A stretch of DNA of 64,000 nt from NCBI RefSeq assembly GCF_900109605.1, contig NZ_FOAM01000006.1:186001-250000 (forward strand), given 5' to 3'. Position 1 is the stretch's first letter. The number at the start of each line of letters is the position of its first letter. The notes beneath the pieces were generated by a model. That model worked only from the letters and a program-made list of their open reading frames with translations. It had not been told where the DNA came from and searched no databases. The DNA is from Xaviernesmea oryzae. GTDB lineage: Bacteria > Pseudomonadota > Alphaproteobacteria > Rhizobiales > Rhizobiaceae. Shown here one piece after another: positions 1 through 8,849 of this stretch. The position numbers and the translations under genes are program-made.

Positions 1-1
1 C

Positions 2-646
2 CTTGGCCGACAGGGCGCCTGCCTGACGCTGGCGCTCGGCCTGTTCTCCGCATCTGGCGCCTTTGCCCATCCCCACATCTTCGCCCAGGCGCGGCTGGAG
101 GTGGTGGCCAATGACAAGGGGCAGATCAGCGAATTGCGCAATGTCTGGCGCTTCGACGATATGTTTTCGGCAAGCGTGCTTCTGGAATTCGACCATAATT
201 CCGACGCCAAGCTCGATGCCAAGGAACTGGCCGAGGTCGGGCAGACCGTGCTGGAATCGCTGGGCGAATATAATTATTACACGACGATCTTCGACAATGG
301 CAAAAGCGTGAAGCTTGCCAAGCCGCAGGTGATCCATGCGGATTTCAAGGATGGGCAGCTCCTGCTGATGTTTGCGGCCAAGCCGGCCGAGCCCATTGCG
401 CTGAAAGGCACCTTCTCGATCGGCGTTTATGACCCGACCATGTATACGGCGATGGATTTTCCGACAGACGATGATCTGGTTGCAGTCGGCGACAAACTGA
501 AAAGCTGCAAGCACAAGGTCGTCAGGCCCAATCCGGACGACGTGATCGCGCAAAATCAGGCGACGCTGACCTCCGCTTTCTTCAACGATCCCACGGGAAC
601 CAACATGTCCAAGCTCTTCGCAACGCGGATCGAGTTCACATGCTGA
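2..646 (+). CDS. DUF1007 family periplasmic protein (5' end missing)
   Basis: The frame is open from the left edge, so the start lies outside the window. The visible part begins in the hydrophobic core of a signal peptide, which ends in SASGAFA followed by HPHIFA, the His-rich start of the mature protein that is characteristic of DUF1007. About 214 residues are visible and the C-terminus is complete. DUF1007 proteins are exported soluble proteins commonly encoded next to NicO nickel/cobalt exporters and thought to handle divalent metal in the periplasm. Here the stop overlaps the start of the NicO gene by 7 bases, which implies translational coupling. Family assignment rests on the HPHIF start and the neighbour. 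The exact metal is unknown. Confidence 0.85.
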   Translation, partial: LGRQGACLTLALGLFSASGAFAHPHIFAQARLEVVANDKGQISELRNVWRFDDMFSASVLLEFDHNSDAKLDAKELAEVGQTVLESLGEYNYYTTIFDNGKSVKLAKPQVIHADFKDGQLLLMFAAKPAEPIALKGTFSIGVYDPTMYTAMDFPTDDDLVAVGDKLKSCKHKVVRPNPDDVIAQNQATLTSAFFNDPTGTNMSKLFATRIEFTC

Positions 647-1797
647 AGCGTCCTCGCCTCGTCGGGCTAGCCCTTGGAGGCGGCCTTGCCCTGCTGGCGC
701 TGCATCCAGCGCTGGCCTTGGCCCAGTCTCCGCTCGGCATCGGCACGGCAGAGCCAAGCATCACGGTCGGCGGGCCGCTGGCGGGCCTGTTCGCCTGGGT
801 CAATCATGAGCAGCAGCTCTTCTATCGCACGCTGACCGATGCATTGCGCGCCATGCGCAACGATCCCTGGCAACTCTGGTCGCTGGTCGGCCTCTCCTTC
901 CTCTATGGTGTGTTTCACGCCGCGGGGCCCGGCCATGGCAAGGCGGTCATCTCGTCCTACATGCTTGCCAATGAGATCGAGCTGAAGCGCGGTGTGGCGC
1001 TGGCCTTTCTTTCGGCCTTCCTGCAAGGCGTCATGGCGATCGTCCTGATCGGCATGGCCTATTATGTGCTACGGGGCAGCGGCATTTCGCTGACACGGGC
1101 GACGACGACGCTGGAAACCGCCAGCTATGCACTGGTCGCCGCATTCGGGGCATGGCTTCTGTTTCGCAAGTTGCGGTCGGCCGGCCTGTTTCGCCGCCGT
1201 GCACATGCTGCGCAGCATGGCGCCGATGCGGTCCTGTTTGCCGCTGGCCCAGCACCAGCCGCAGCCGCATCGACATCGCTCTCTCAGGCCAATTTTTCAG
1301 GCGCTGCAACGGCGCGAGACAGTGGCGACCTTGCCTTTGGCCATGCCGTGGCATGGCCGCAGCAAAAGCGCGGCGGACTGAATTACCACGGCACCCAGCT
1401 AAGCCACCGAACCGGCGACTTCTGCGAAGCCTGCGGCACCACGCATCTGCCCGATCCGGCGCGCCTTGGCGGCGAGCGGCTGGGCGCGAGCGAAGCCTGG
1501 TCGGCGGTGCTGGCCGTCGGCCTGCGCCCCTGCTCCGGCGCGCTCATCGTCCTGTCCTTCGCCCTTTTGAACAACCTCATGCTGGGCGGCGTCTTCTCGG
1601 TGCTGGCCATGTCCGTGGGTACGGCCATCACCGTGTCCCTGCTTGCCACCATAGCCGTTACCGCCAAGGGGCTAGCGCTGCGCTTGGCATCCAGCAGCGG
1701 CGCAGCGAGCCGCATCGGCACGGCCATCGAGATCCTTGGCGCGCTGTTCGTGCTGCTGCTCGGTCTTCTGTTGCTCGGGGCGGCGCTGACGGCATAA
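640..1797 (+). CDS. NicO-family nickel/cobalt transporter
   Basis: This is a multi-spanning inner-membrane protein of 385 residues with an N-terminal signal-like segment. The family motif FHAAGPGHGKAVISSY lies near residues 90-106, and a second conserved block, GLRPCSGALIVL, near residue 293. NicO/RcnA-type proteins move Ni2+ or Co2+ across the inner membrane, usually outward. A long hydrophilic loop (about residues 185-285) contains several His residues and a CEACGTTH motif, a plausible metal-sensing or binding patch. The gene overlaps the upstream DUF1007 gene, so the two are probably one transport unit. Direction and metal are inferred from the family. Confidence 0.88.
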   Translation: MLKRPRLVGLALGGGLALLALHPALALAQSPLGIGTAEPSITVGGPLAGLFAWVNHEQQLFYRTLTDALRAMRNDPWQLWSLVGLSFLYGVFHAAGPGHGKAVISSYMLANEIELKRGVALAFLSAFLQGVMAIVLIGMAYYVLRGSGISLTRATTTLETASYALVAAFGAWLLFRKLRSAGLFRRRAHAAQHGADAVLFAAGPAPAAAASTSLSQANFSGAATARDSGDLAFGHAVAWPQQKRGGLNYHGTQLSHRTGDFCEACGTTHLPDPARLGGERLGASEAWSAVLAVGLRPCSGALIVLSFALLNNLMLGGVFSVLAMSVGTAITVSLLATIAVTAKGLALRLASSSGAASRIGTAIEILGALFVLLLGLLLLGAALTA

Positions 1798-1866
1798 CCC
1801 AGCGCCAAGGCCAACTGGCGTCAAGCCTTGCGCATTGACGGCGGTCAACGGGCGCAACACCGATGT

Positions 1867-2157
1867 TTAAGGTGCGTCGCGATGCTCGTTGCGCAGGCCC
1901 GCCTGATCGCGGCGGCGCTGGACGCGGGCGCGCAGCCAGAAAACCAGGAAAAAGGCGCCGACGAATAGAACGCCGAAAAAGCCGGCAAGGACAGGGGAAA
2001 TATTGCCGAGCGCCAGCATCATGCGCGGCAGGAAGGCGAAGCCCAGGCCGGCGAGCAGAAGGAACACGCCTGCGGCGATCAGCGAGGAACGCTCCGTTCG
2101 ATCGGACTGTCGCGGCGCCCCCGCTCGCTCGGGATCGTGGCCCTGCGGCGCGCTCAT
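1867..2157 (-). CDS. Small two-helix membrane protein, function unknown
   Basis: This 96-residue protein has a charged N-terminus and two strongly hydrophobic segments (about residues 25-46 and 53-76), followed by an Arg-rich tail. That layout fits a hairpin in the inner membrane with both ends in the cytoplasm. Its start codon overlaps the stop of the upstream GNAT gene (ATGA-type overlap), so the two are cotranscribed and probably translationally coupled. I do not recognise a named family. The tight overlap and the clean membrane topology argue that it is real. Confidence 0.65.
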   Translation of the reverse strand: MSAPQGHDPERAGAPRQSDRTERSSLIAAGVFLLLAGLGFAFLPRMMLALGNISPVLAGFFGVLFVGAFFLVFWLRARVQRRRDQAGLRNEHRDAP

Positions 2158-2870
2158 TGAGCGGCATCCACGGCATGGTCATCGCTGAAGGCCGGCGCCA
2201 GTGCGAGGCGCAGATCCTCCAGCTTGCGACGCTGGCCACCCGCCTCATCAAAATTGTCGGGAGAGAGCCAGGCTTCGAAGGCGGCTTTCAGAAGCGGCCA
2301 TTCACCATCGATCATCGAGAACCAGGCCGTGTCGCGATTCTCGCCCTTGGAGATCATATGCTGGCGAAAGACGCCTTCGAAGGTGAAGCCCAGGCGGCGA
2401 GCCGTGGCCTTGCTCGCTGCGTTTTCGTTATGACACTTCCACTCGTAGCGACGATAGCCAAGATCTTCGAACGCATGGCGCGCCATGAGATAATGCGCCT
2501 CGGTCGATAGAGGCGTGCGGGCCATGGCCAGCGTATGTGCAACGCCGCCGACTTCGACCACGCCGTTGACCGGGTCCGCGCGCATGAAATTGGCCATGCC
2601 GAGGATCGCGCCACCGTCTGTCGACTGGAACAGCTCGGTCACCCAGCCAGCCGCCTGACAGGCCGTCAGCCATATGTCGAAATCGCCGATGCCGCCAAAA
2701 TCCGGCTGGGCGAAATAGGCCAACCGATCGTTGATCGCATGGCCGCCGAAAGCTGCCCAGAGCGCTTCCAGATGGTCCCCGCGCCGATAGGGAACAACGC
2801 GCATGAAGCGCCCTTCCAGCGTCACCGGCTGCGGCAAGGGGCGTGGGGTCCAAGCGGAAAGATCGGGCAT
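2154..2870 (-). CDS. GNAT-family N-acetyltransferase (RimJ/RimL-like)
   Basis: A 238-residue acetyltransferase of the RimJ/RimL type. The N-terminal part has the usual start LEGRFMRVVPYRRGDHLEAL. The core carries the typical strand-turn VVEVGGVAHTLAM and then HAFEDLGYRRYEWKCHNEN with ASKATARRLGFTFEG, the acetyl-CoA-binding and C-terminal region shared with ribosomal-protein and small-molecule acetyltransferases. It acts in the cytosol. The substrate cannot be told from sequence. It overlaps the small membrane-protein gene downstream. Confidence 0.88.
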   Translation of the reverse strand: MPDLSAWTPRPLPQPVTLEGRFMRVVPYRRGDHLEALWAAFGGHAINDRLAYFAQPDFGGIGDFDIWLTACQAAGWVTELFQSTDGGAILGMANFMRADPVNGVVEVGGVAHTLAMARTPLSTEAHYLMARHAFEDLGYRRYEWKCHNENAASKATARRLGFTFEGVFRQHMISKGENRDTAWFSMIDGEWPLLKAAFEAWLSPDNFDEAGGQRRKLEDLRLALAPAFSDDHAVDAAQ

Positions 2871-3222
2871 TGTCAGAGCCTGCGGAATTGAGAAGAGGAT
2901 GCGGCGCCCCTCCGGTTTCGTATGACCACATGAGAGCCGCCGGTCATCGCCGCGCGTCGGCCCGATGCGCTGGCCGGAGCCTACTGTAGATCATGGCGAT
3001 GCCAAAGGAAATTTGCCCCCGTCAACAGCGCGAAAACTGGCATGCGAGACTTTGGAACCAGAGAGCAACCGCGTCGCGGCTCGATTGCGCTTTCGACGGG
3101 CTCGATGCGAGACACGGTTCTCGGTGTCTTGGAAGACAGCAAGCCTTGTCACCAGCATCGGCATCCCGCGTCAGCATCAAACGCGGGATGCCGTCGCACC
3201 GTCGATCTGCCGCAGCCGGCGT
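2871..3222. other. Intergenic region between GNAT and DUF533 genes
   Basis: No convincing gene is present in these 352 bases. The only clear structure is the perfect 13-bp inverted repeat at 3159-3193, close to the end of the DUF533 gene. The promoter of the GNAT gene should lie at its left end, but I cannot point to a clear -35/-10 pair. Confidence 0.5.
3159..3193 (-). terminator. Perfect 13-bp hairpin after the DUF533 gene
   Basis: CGGCATCCCGCGT and ACGCGGGATGCCG form a perfect 13-bp stem around a 9-base loop. It begins 30 bases past the stop of the DUF533 gene. There is no T-run on either strand, so termination is uncertain. It could instead be a palindromic intergenic element. Confidence 0.45.
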
Positions 3223-3963
3223 TTAAATCGAGGGATCGAAATTAGCGGATGGCGCCTGCGCCGGCAGCTTGGCGGAAGAAACCGTCGCCTCGATGTGATC
3301 GACCAGTGCATCGGGCAGACCGAGACGGCCGGCCAGAAGGTCGAGATAGCCGCGCTCGGCCCGGCTTTCCGGTTCGATGGCAAGGCGCGAAGCGGTGTAG
3401 AGTTCGACCTTTTCCTCTTCCGTGCGGGCTTCGGATACGAGGCTGTCGAGATCGGCGGGGCGGTTGAGCTCCTCCTGCAGGAAGGTCTCGGCCTCGCTGT
3501 CCAGACCCACGTCCCGCACCTTTTCCATGATGCGGGCGCGCTCCTGCGCGTCGATATGACCGTCGGCGCGGGCAGCCGCGATCATGGCACGCACCAGCAC
3601 CAGCACGAAATCATTGCGGATAGCGTGCGGCTCGATGCTGAAGCCGGATTCCGCCGGCGGCGGCAAGAGGTCGACGGCCGGCTCCTGCCTTGCCACCTCG
3701 GCCGGCGCCTTGCCGGCCTGGTAGTTGCGATAGGCGGCATAGCCAAGCCCCGCGACGGCGGCGAGCCCGCCGAGCTTCAGCGCCGTTCCAGCAATCTCCC
3801 GCCCCTTGCCCGTACCGAGGAGAACGGCGGCCAGCGCGCCGGTTTTCAAGGGGTTGTTGCGGGCGAGATCGCCAAGCTGGCCGGCACGCTGGCCAAAGCT
3901 GCCGCCCGCGCCGGGCATCTGGCTGCCGAGAAACTGGTCGAGCAGCTTTTTCGGATCGAACAT
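3223..3963 (-). CDS. DUF533 / TerB-like protein
   Basis: A 246-residue protein starting MFDPKKLLDQFLG, the usual start of DUF533 (YebE-like) proteins. A Gly/Ala-rich hydrophobic segment lies around residues 60-82. The C-terminal half (about 120-235) is a helical TerB-like domain with MIAAARADGHIDAQERARI, the acidic metal-binding-type helix of tellurite-resistance TerB folds. An AAGGAG ribosome site precedes the start. The role is unknown, and membrane association is likely. It is monocistronic as far as can be seen. Confidence 0.85.
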   Translation of the reverse strand: MFDPKKLLDQFLGSQMPGAGGSFGQRAGQLGDLARNNPLKTGALAAVLLGTGKGREIAGTALKLGGLAAVAGLGYAAYRNYQAGKAPAEVARQEPAVDLLPPPAESGFSIEPHAIRNDFVLVLVRAMIAAARADGHIDAQERARIMEKVRDVGLDSEAETFLQEELNRPADLDSLVSEARTEEEKVELYTASRLAIEPESRAERGYLDLLAGRLGLPDALVDHIEATVSSAKLPAQAPSANFDPSI

Positions 3964-4074
3964 GAACGTCTCCTTGCCCTGTTTGATGATAGTCCCTGTT
4001 GAAAGGATCGCTGACGGACATAGGTGTGAAGCCGGCGGTAAAAAGGGCGATCAAGCAAACGTCAGAAAGGCCTA

Positions 4075-4575
4075 TCAGGAGGAGAAGGGCGCAACACGGC
4101 TTTCGGCCGCACGCCAGCGCCAGGGCTGCGTCTCGGCATGGCGGTGGCGATAAGCCAGCAGATTGGCGCGGCTGGCGCAGGCCAGTGCATGGCCGTCCAG
4201 ATAGACCGGCTCAGGCTCCGCCAGGGGATGGTGCCAGGCAAAATCGACATCGCCCCAAAAACGTGTCACCGGAAGGCCCACCTGCATTTCAACCAGGATG
4301 ACCTCGCAGAGCACGTCGCCGATCAGGAAAGCGCGCTTGTGGGCAAAGCACTTGGCTGGCCGCGGGGTCAATTCCTCACTCCCGGCCAGAAACGCGTCGA
4401 GCCCGGCAAAGCCGGGCCCGACATGAAGCAAATCGATATCACCATGCGGACCGGGCAACCTCAGGCCTATGGCTTCTTCCGCCCAGCCGCCGAAAAGCAG
4501 GCAAGCAAGACCGGCCCGCCTGAGGCGCGAAAGGATCGAGGCAACCAGATCCGCGCTGTTACCGGCAGGCGTCAT
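4075..4575 (-). CDS. Nucleotidyltransferase-fold protein, ANT(2'')-like
   Basis: The 166-residue protein carries GGWAEEAIGLRLPGPHGDIDLL, shown here across its GGW and DIDL elements. This is the active-site signature of the minimal nucleotidyltransferase fold, as in aminoglycoside 2''-adenylyltransferases (GGWA...HDDIDL). The Asp pair in DIDLL would bind metal. I chose the ATG at 4573-4575. The open frame continues upstream into the KDPG aldolase gene, but that part has no family features. The gene lies just downstream of eda on the same strand. It could modify an aminoglycoside or an unknown small molecule. Resistance activity is not implied by sequence alone. Confidence 0.7.
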   Translation of the reverse strand: MTPAGNSADLVASILSRLRRAGLACLLFGGWAEEAIGLRLPGPHGDIDLLHVGPGFAGLDAFLAGSEELTPRPAKCFAHKRAFLIGDVLCEVILVEMQVGLPVTRFWGDVDFAWHHPLAEPEPVYLDGHALACASRANLLAYRHRHAETQPWRWRAAESRVAPFSS

Positions 4576-4648
4576 CAGGTTGGCCCATCTTTCTGGTCCG
4601 AAGCAGTGCCGCCTCGATCCTCGCTCTTGCGCCGTTCGAACGATGTCC

Positions 4649-5287
4649 TCAGCCGCGCAGTTCGAAGGCTTCGCGGGCGAGCTTGGTGATCCCGGCCCAA
4701 TCGCCCGAAGCGACGAGATCCTTAGGCGCGACCCACGAGCCACCGACGCAAACGACGTTCGGCAGCGACAGGTAATCATGGGCGTTCTTCAGCGAAATGC
4801 CGCCCGTCGGGCAGAACAGCGTGCCGGCGAAGGGCGAGGAGAGCGACTTGAGATAGGCAGCGCCGCCAGCCTGCTCGGCCGGGAAGAACTTCATCACCTC
4901 ATACCCCTCTTCGAGCAGACCCATGATCTCGCTCGACGTGGCAGCGCCCGGCAGGAAGGCAGCCTCGTGGTCGTCGGCGACATCGAGAAGCTCGCCGGTT
5001 GCGCCGGGGCTGACGATGAACTGCGCGCCGGCTTCCACCGCATCTTCGTAATGCAGAGCATTGAGGATCGTGCCGGCACCGGTCACGGCGCCTTCGACTT
5101 CCTGCGAAACGGCGCGGATCGCGTCGAGCGCGGCGGGCGTGCGCAGCGTGATTTCAATCGCCTTCAGGCCGCCTTCCACCAGCGCGCGGGCAAGCGGCAC
5201 GGCGCTCTTGGCGTCCTCGATGATCAGCACCGGCACGACCGGCTGCAGCTTGAGGACGGAAAGGAGTTTCTGGGTCTTCTCGTTCAT
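4649..5287 (-). CDS. eda: 2-dehydro-3-deoxy-phosphogluconate (KDPG) aldolase
   Basis: A 212-residue class I aldolase. It has the KDPG/KHG aldolase landmarks: PVVPVLIIEDAKSAVPLA at the start, the catalytic Glu in AIEITLRT, GAGTI, FIVSPG, the Schiff-base lysine in VMKFFPAE (about residue 130) and CPTGGI. The enzyme splits KDPG into pyruvate and glyceraldehyde 3-phosphate, the last step of the Entner-Doudoroff pathway, which is the main sugar route in rhizobia. It stands apart from other Entner-Doudoroff genes here. A nucleotidyltransferase gene follows on the same strand. Confidence 0.95.
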   Translation of the reverse strand: MNEKTQKLLSVLKLQPVVPVLIIEDAKSAVPLARALVEGGLKAIEITLRTPAALDAIRAVSQEVEGAVTGAGTILNALHYEDAVEAGAQFIVSPGATGELLDVADDHEAAFLPGAATSSEIMGLLEEGYEVMKFFPAEQAGGAAYLKSLSSPFAGTLFCPTGGISLKNAHDYLSLPNVVCVGGSWVAPKDLVASGDWAGITKLAREAFELRG

Positions 5288-5562
5288 GGGATGGACCTGT
5301 CTTCGTTTGTTTCGCGCGCGCAGGGTGCGCCGCGTTCATGGCAAGCGGTCGCTTGGCCGCCCGGCTTAAACCGATTGAAATCTTCGTCTTCGACATAACG
5401 CCGCCTCCGACGCTTGTCGAGTTCGAACCGTCTTCCTATCCTTTTTGCGACGGCGCGCTTCCTGCCGCCTCTGCGCGCTGCATGTCTGGTCGGATGAATG
5501 CGCGTGAATATGACAGGACATAGGTGATCCGCCATCCAACAAGCCGATGGTGACGAAAAAGG

Positions 5563-6036
5563 ATGATGATGGCGAAGGAAATCGAACGCAAGTTTCTCGT
5601 AGCGAGCGATGATTGGCGGCAAGAGGTCGAAGACAGCTCCACCATTCGCCAAGGCTATATCGCCTCCATGTCCGATCGATCGGTGCGCGTGCGCATTCTC
5701 GGCCAGGACCGGGCCCGCCTGACCATCAAGATCGGCCGCAGTCTGATGAGCCGTGACGAGTTCGAATACGACATTCCGGTGCGGGATGCCGAGGAGCTTT
5801 TGCAGGCGGCCTTTGGCACGGTGATCGAGAAAACGCGGCATTGCATTCGCCGCGATGGCTATGTCTGGGAAGTGGATGTCTTTTCCGGCGCGCATCAAGG
5901 CCTCGTCGTGGCCGAGGTGGAAATGCAGGCGGAAGACGAGCAGCCGGCCCTGCCCGCCTGGCTGGGGCAGGAGGTGACGGGAGACGAGCGCTACTCCAAT
6001 CTTGTGCTGGCCACATCCGGCGTCGAGGTGGCGTGA
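5563..6036 (+). CDS. CYTH domain protein (triphosphate-processing fold)
   Basis: A 157-residue single-domain CYTH protein. The signature ExExK appears as EIERK at the start, followed by alternating basic and acidic residues (VRVRI, RLTIK, EFEYDI, EVDVF, VAEVEM) that line the triphosphate tunnel. CYTH proteins hydrolyse inorganic triphosphate or bind triphosphorylated substrates with a divalent metal. The first ATGs are at 5563 and 5566, and the MAKEIERK start is also possible. The stop overlaps the start of the CHAD gene (TGATG), so these two genes form one unit. In many bacteria the two domains are fused in one protein. Confidence 0.92.
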   Translation: MMMAKEIERKFLVASDDWRQEVEDSSTIRQGYIASMSDRSVRVRILGQDRARLTIKIGRSLMSRDEFEYDIPVRDAEELLQAAFGTVIEKTRHCIRRDGYVWEVDVFSGAHQGLVVAEVEMQAEDEQPALPAWLGQEVTGDERYSNLVLATSGVEVA

Positions 6037-6926
6037 TGGGCTTTCGCCTGGCCGTCGACAAGCCGCTCGCCCGTTCGGTGCGGCGCATCGCCACGGATGA
6101 ACTGACCCATGCGATCTCGCTCCTGAACGAACAGCCCGAGGGTATGGAGCACGCGATTCACAAGGCGCGGCGCGCCCTGAAGAAGACGCGCGGTCTCTAC
6201 CGGCTGATCGCGCCCGGTGCACCCTTTTTCCAGCGGGAGGAGAATGCACGGTTGCGCGACATAGCACGCAGCCTGTCTGCCACGCGCGACAGCGCCGTGC
6301 TGGTTTCCACCGTCACACGCCTGGAAGCCGCTGACGGTGCAGAGGTTTCAGCCGCCATCGCCCACGCCGGCGCAGCGCTCGAGGCCCGACATGCGGCGCG
6401 GACGGCCAGCGCCAACGCGCTGGACCTGGCTGCGACCATTGCGGCCCTGAAGCAAGCGCGCGAGGCTGCCGACCGCTTCGTGATGACGACGGCAGGCCGG
6501 CCGCCGGCCCTTTTGGCCAAGGCCTGGCGCAAGAGCATTCTCAAGGCACAGGACGCATTGAAGCGCTGCCATGAGGCGCCTGAGGCCGAAGCCTTTCATG
6601 ATCTGCGCAAGCGCGCGCAGGATTGGCGCTTCTTCCATCTCCTGATGCGCGAGGCCTGGCCAGGCCCCTTGAACGCGCGCGAGACGCGGCTAAAGGCTCT
6701 GTCCGAAGATCTGGGCATGGTCAACGACTTCGCCGTTCTGCATCAGCTGATCGAGCGGGAGGTACAGCTTCTCTCCGGGCATGACAGAGCCCTAGTCCTG
6801 GCCGCTATCGCCGAAACGCTGCGGAAGAGACGCAAGAAGGTCTTGGCCAAGGCGGACGCACTCTATGAGATCGATGCGGCGACCGATGCGCGGCATCTCA
6901 AGCATCTCTGGCGCAAGGCAGGCTGA
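6036..6926 (+). CDS. CHAD domain protein
   Basis: A 296-residue helical protein with conserved His/Arg/Lys residues: MEHAIHKARRALKKTRGLYRL near residues 37-57 and FHDLRKRAQDWRFFHLL near 190-206. These repeated basic helices are the hallmark of CHAD domains, which bind polyphosphate. I chose the ATG that overlaps the CYTH stop. An in-frame extension further upstream reads through the CYTH gene and lacks family features. Together with CYTH it points to polyphosphate or triphosphate metabolism. Role inferred from family. Confidence 0.92.
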   Translation: MGFRLAVDKPLARSVRRIATDELTHAISLLNEQPEGMEHAIHKARRALKKTRGLYRLIAPGAPFFQREENARLRDIARSLSATRDSAVLVSTVTRLEAADGAEVSAAIAHAGAALEARHAARTASANALDLAATIAALKQAREAADRFVMTTAGRPPALLAKAWRKSILKAQDALKRCHEAPEAEAFHDLRKRAQDWRFFHLLMREAWPGPLNARETRLKALSEDLGMVNDFAVLHQLIEREVQLLSGHDRALVLAAIAETLRKRRKKVLAKADALYEIDAATDARHLKHLWRKAG

Positions 6927-7019
6927 TCGACTGTCCCAATCCCGCTCGGGCTACTGCGCAACCCCTCCGACAGGCGCGAGATGATTGCGCCCCGTCGGGA
7001 TAGGCTGTATTTGAGCGCT

Positions 7020-7979
7020 ATGAGCGACATGATCGACCCCATGACCCCGGCGGCCAGCAGCCCGTCCGAGGCTGCGCCTGTTCTGGTGGCGGCCCTCTAT
7101 CACTTTGCGCGGTTTTCGCGTCATGCCTCTTTCCGCGCACCTCTGCAGGAATTCTGCGATGCGCGCGGCATCAAGGGCACGTTGCTGATCGCCCATGAGG
7201 GCATCAACGGCACGGTCGCCGGCAGCGACGCGGCAATTGCCGAGCTTTTGACCTTCCTGCGCGCCCAGCCGGAATTTGCCGGGCTGGAGCACAAGGAAAG
7301 CCGGGCGAACGCCATGCCTTTCCTGCGCATGAAAGTGCGGCTGAAGAAGGAAATCGTGACCATGGGCGTCGAGGATATAGACCCCAACCGGATCGGCGGC
7401 ACCTATGTCGAGGCGAAGGACTGGAATGCGCTGATCTCCGATCCCGACACGATCGTCATCGACACGCGCAATGATTATGAGACGGCGATCGGCACCTTTC
7501 GCGGCGCGGTCGATCCGAAGACCAAGAGCTTCCGCGAATTTCCCGATTGGGTGCGCAACAACACCGGCCTGCACAACAAGCCGAAGATCGCCATGTATTG
7601 CACCGGCGGCATTCGCTGCGAGAAGGCCACGGCCTTCATGAAGGCGGAAGGTTTCGAGGAGGTCTATCACCTCAAGGGCGGCATTCTCAAATATCTCGAG
7701 GACATGCCGGCGGAGGAAAGCCTGTGGGACGGCGCCTGCTTCGTCTTCGACGAGCGCGTCTCCATCACCCACGGCTTGAAGCAGGGCGACCACGTGCTCT
7801 GCCATGCCTGCCGCCAGCCGCTCTCACCCGAAGACCTCGCTTCGCCACTGCATGAGGAAGGCGTTGCCTGCGTCCACTGCCATGACAGCCGGTCGGACGA
7901 GGACAAGGCGCGCTATCGCCAGCGCCAGCAACAGATGGACCTTGCCCGCAAACGTGGCACGCAGCATCTGGGCAGCTGA
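7020..7979 (+). CDS. trhO: tRNA uridine(34) hydroxylase
   Basis: A 319-residue rhodanese-domain protein. The N-terminal acylphosphatase-like region contains [11 protein letters not shown] and [16 protein letters not shown]. The rhodanese domain (about residues 130-230) has [10 protein letters not shown] and the catalytic Cys in [14 protein letters not shown]-terminal Cys-rich segment ([16 protein letters not shown]) completes the TrhO/YceA pattern. The enzyme uses oxygen to form 5-hydroxyuridine at wobble position 34 of tRNA. I favour the ATG at 7020. Another in-frame ATG at 6981 is possible, since neither has a strong ribosome site. Confidence 0.93.
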   Translation: MSDMIDPMTPAASSPSEAAPVLVAALYHFARFSRHASFRAPLQEFCDARGIKGTLLIAHEGINGTVAGSDAAIAELLTFLRAQPEFAGLEHKESRANAMPFLRMKVRLKKEIVTMGVEDIDPNRIGGTYVEAKDWNALISDPDTIVIDTRNDYETAIGTFRGAVDPKTKSFREFPDWVRNNTGLHNKPKIAMYCTGGIRCEKATAFMKAEGFEEVYHLKGGILKYLEDMPAEESLWDGACFVFDERVSITHGLKQGDHVLCHACRQPLSPEDLASPLHEEGVACVHCHDSRSDEDKARYRQRQQQMDLARKRGTQHLGS

Positions 7980-8006
7980 GCAGCACCGCGCGCGGAAGGA
8001 TCATCC

Positions 8007-8735
8007 ATGTCGCGCGCCGGCCGCCTGATTACGCTCATTGATATCCTTCGCCGCCACCGCTTTCCCGTCAGCGCCGAGGCGCTGGCCGAGGAAACGGGCG
8101 TGAGTGTGCGCACGCTCTATCGCGATATCGAGACGTTGCGCGGCCAAGGTGCCGATATCGCCGGCGAGGCCGGGCTCGGCTATATCCTGCGCCCGGGCTT
8201 TACCCTGCCGCCGCTGATGTTCGGGGACGATGAGATCGAGGCGGTGGCGCTGGGCCTGCGGTGGGTAACCGCGCGCGGCGATGGCGAGCTGGCACGAGCC
8301 GCCGAGCAGGCGCTGGCCAGGATCGAGGCGGTGCTGCCTACGCGGCTGGCCGAGCGCATGCAGCAGCAGAACCTTTTGATCGGCCCCGCCAGCCAAGCGC
8401 CTGAAAGCATCGACACGGCCGACTTGCGCGCCGCCATGCGCGCCGAGGTCAAGCTCGACATCGCCTATCGCGATGCCGGAGGCTCTGTCAGCAGGCGCAT
8501 CGTCTGGCCCTTCGCGCTTGGCTTCTTCGAAACCACGCGGATTCTCATTGCCTGGTGCGAGCTGCGCGGCGCCATTCGACATTTCCGCACAGACCGGATC
8601 GACGGCCTCCTTCGCCTCGATCAGCGTTACCCCACCCGCCGCGCCCTTTTGATGGCAGAATGGCGACGGCAGCAGATCGGCAAACGTGGCGAGCGCCCAG
8701 CAGACACGCAGTCGAAGGCTGCTGACAGAAACTGA
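8007..8735 (+). CDS. YafY-type transcriptional regulator (HTH-WYL)
   Basis: A 242-residue regulator. The N-terminal helix-turn-helix (about residues 5-60) reads LIDILRRHRFPVSAEALAEE and then VSVRTLYRDIETLR. The C-terminal WYL domain (about 130-215) binds a ligand and includes IAYRDAGGSVSRR and WCELRGAIRHFRTDRI. WYL regulators respond to small molecules or nucleic acids. The VOC-fold gene lies just downstream on the same strand, a common pairing in which the regulator may control its partner. The ligand is unknown. Confidence 0.9.
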   Translation: MSRAGRLITLIDILRRHRFPVSAEALAEETGVSVRTLYRDIETLRGQGADIAGEAGLGYILRPGFTLPPLMFGDDEIEAVALGLRWVTARGDGELARAAEQALARIEAVLPTRLAERMQQQNLLIGPASQAPESIDTADLRAAMRAEVKLDIAYRDAGGSVSRRIVWPFALGFFETTRILIAWCELRGAIRHFRTDRIDGLLRLDQRYPTRRALLMAEWRRQQIGKRGERPADTQSKAADRN

Positions 8736-8849
8736 CAGTGAGATCGGGCATCTATCGCGCATCCCGGCAACCGCCGGAGTTTGCCAGAGCATCGGATCTT
8801 GCGCAGGAAACATGACCTCGCAGGCCGATGCATCAAAAGGATGCCTGCC

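Noticed and set aside
2965-4002. Open frame of 345 codons on the plus strand
   Set aside because: Antisense to the DUF533 gene and running through an intergenic hairpin. No ribosome site or motif.
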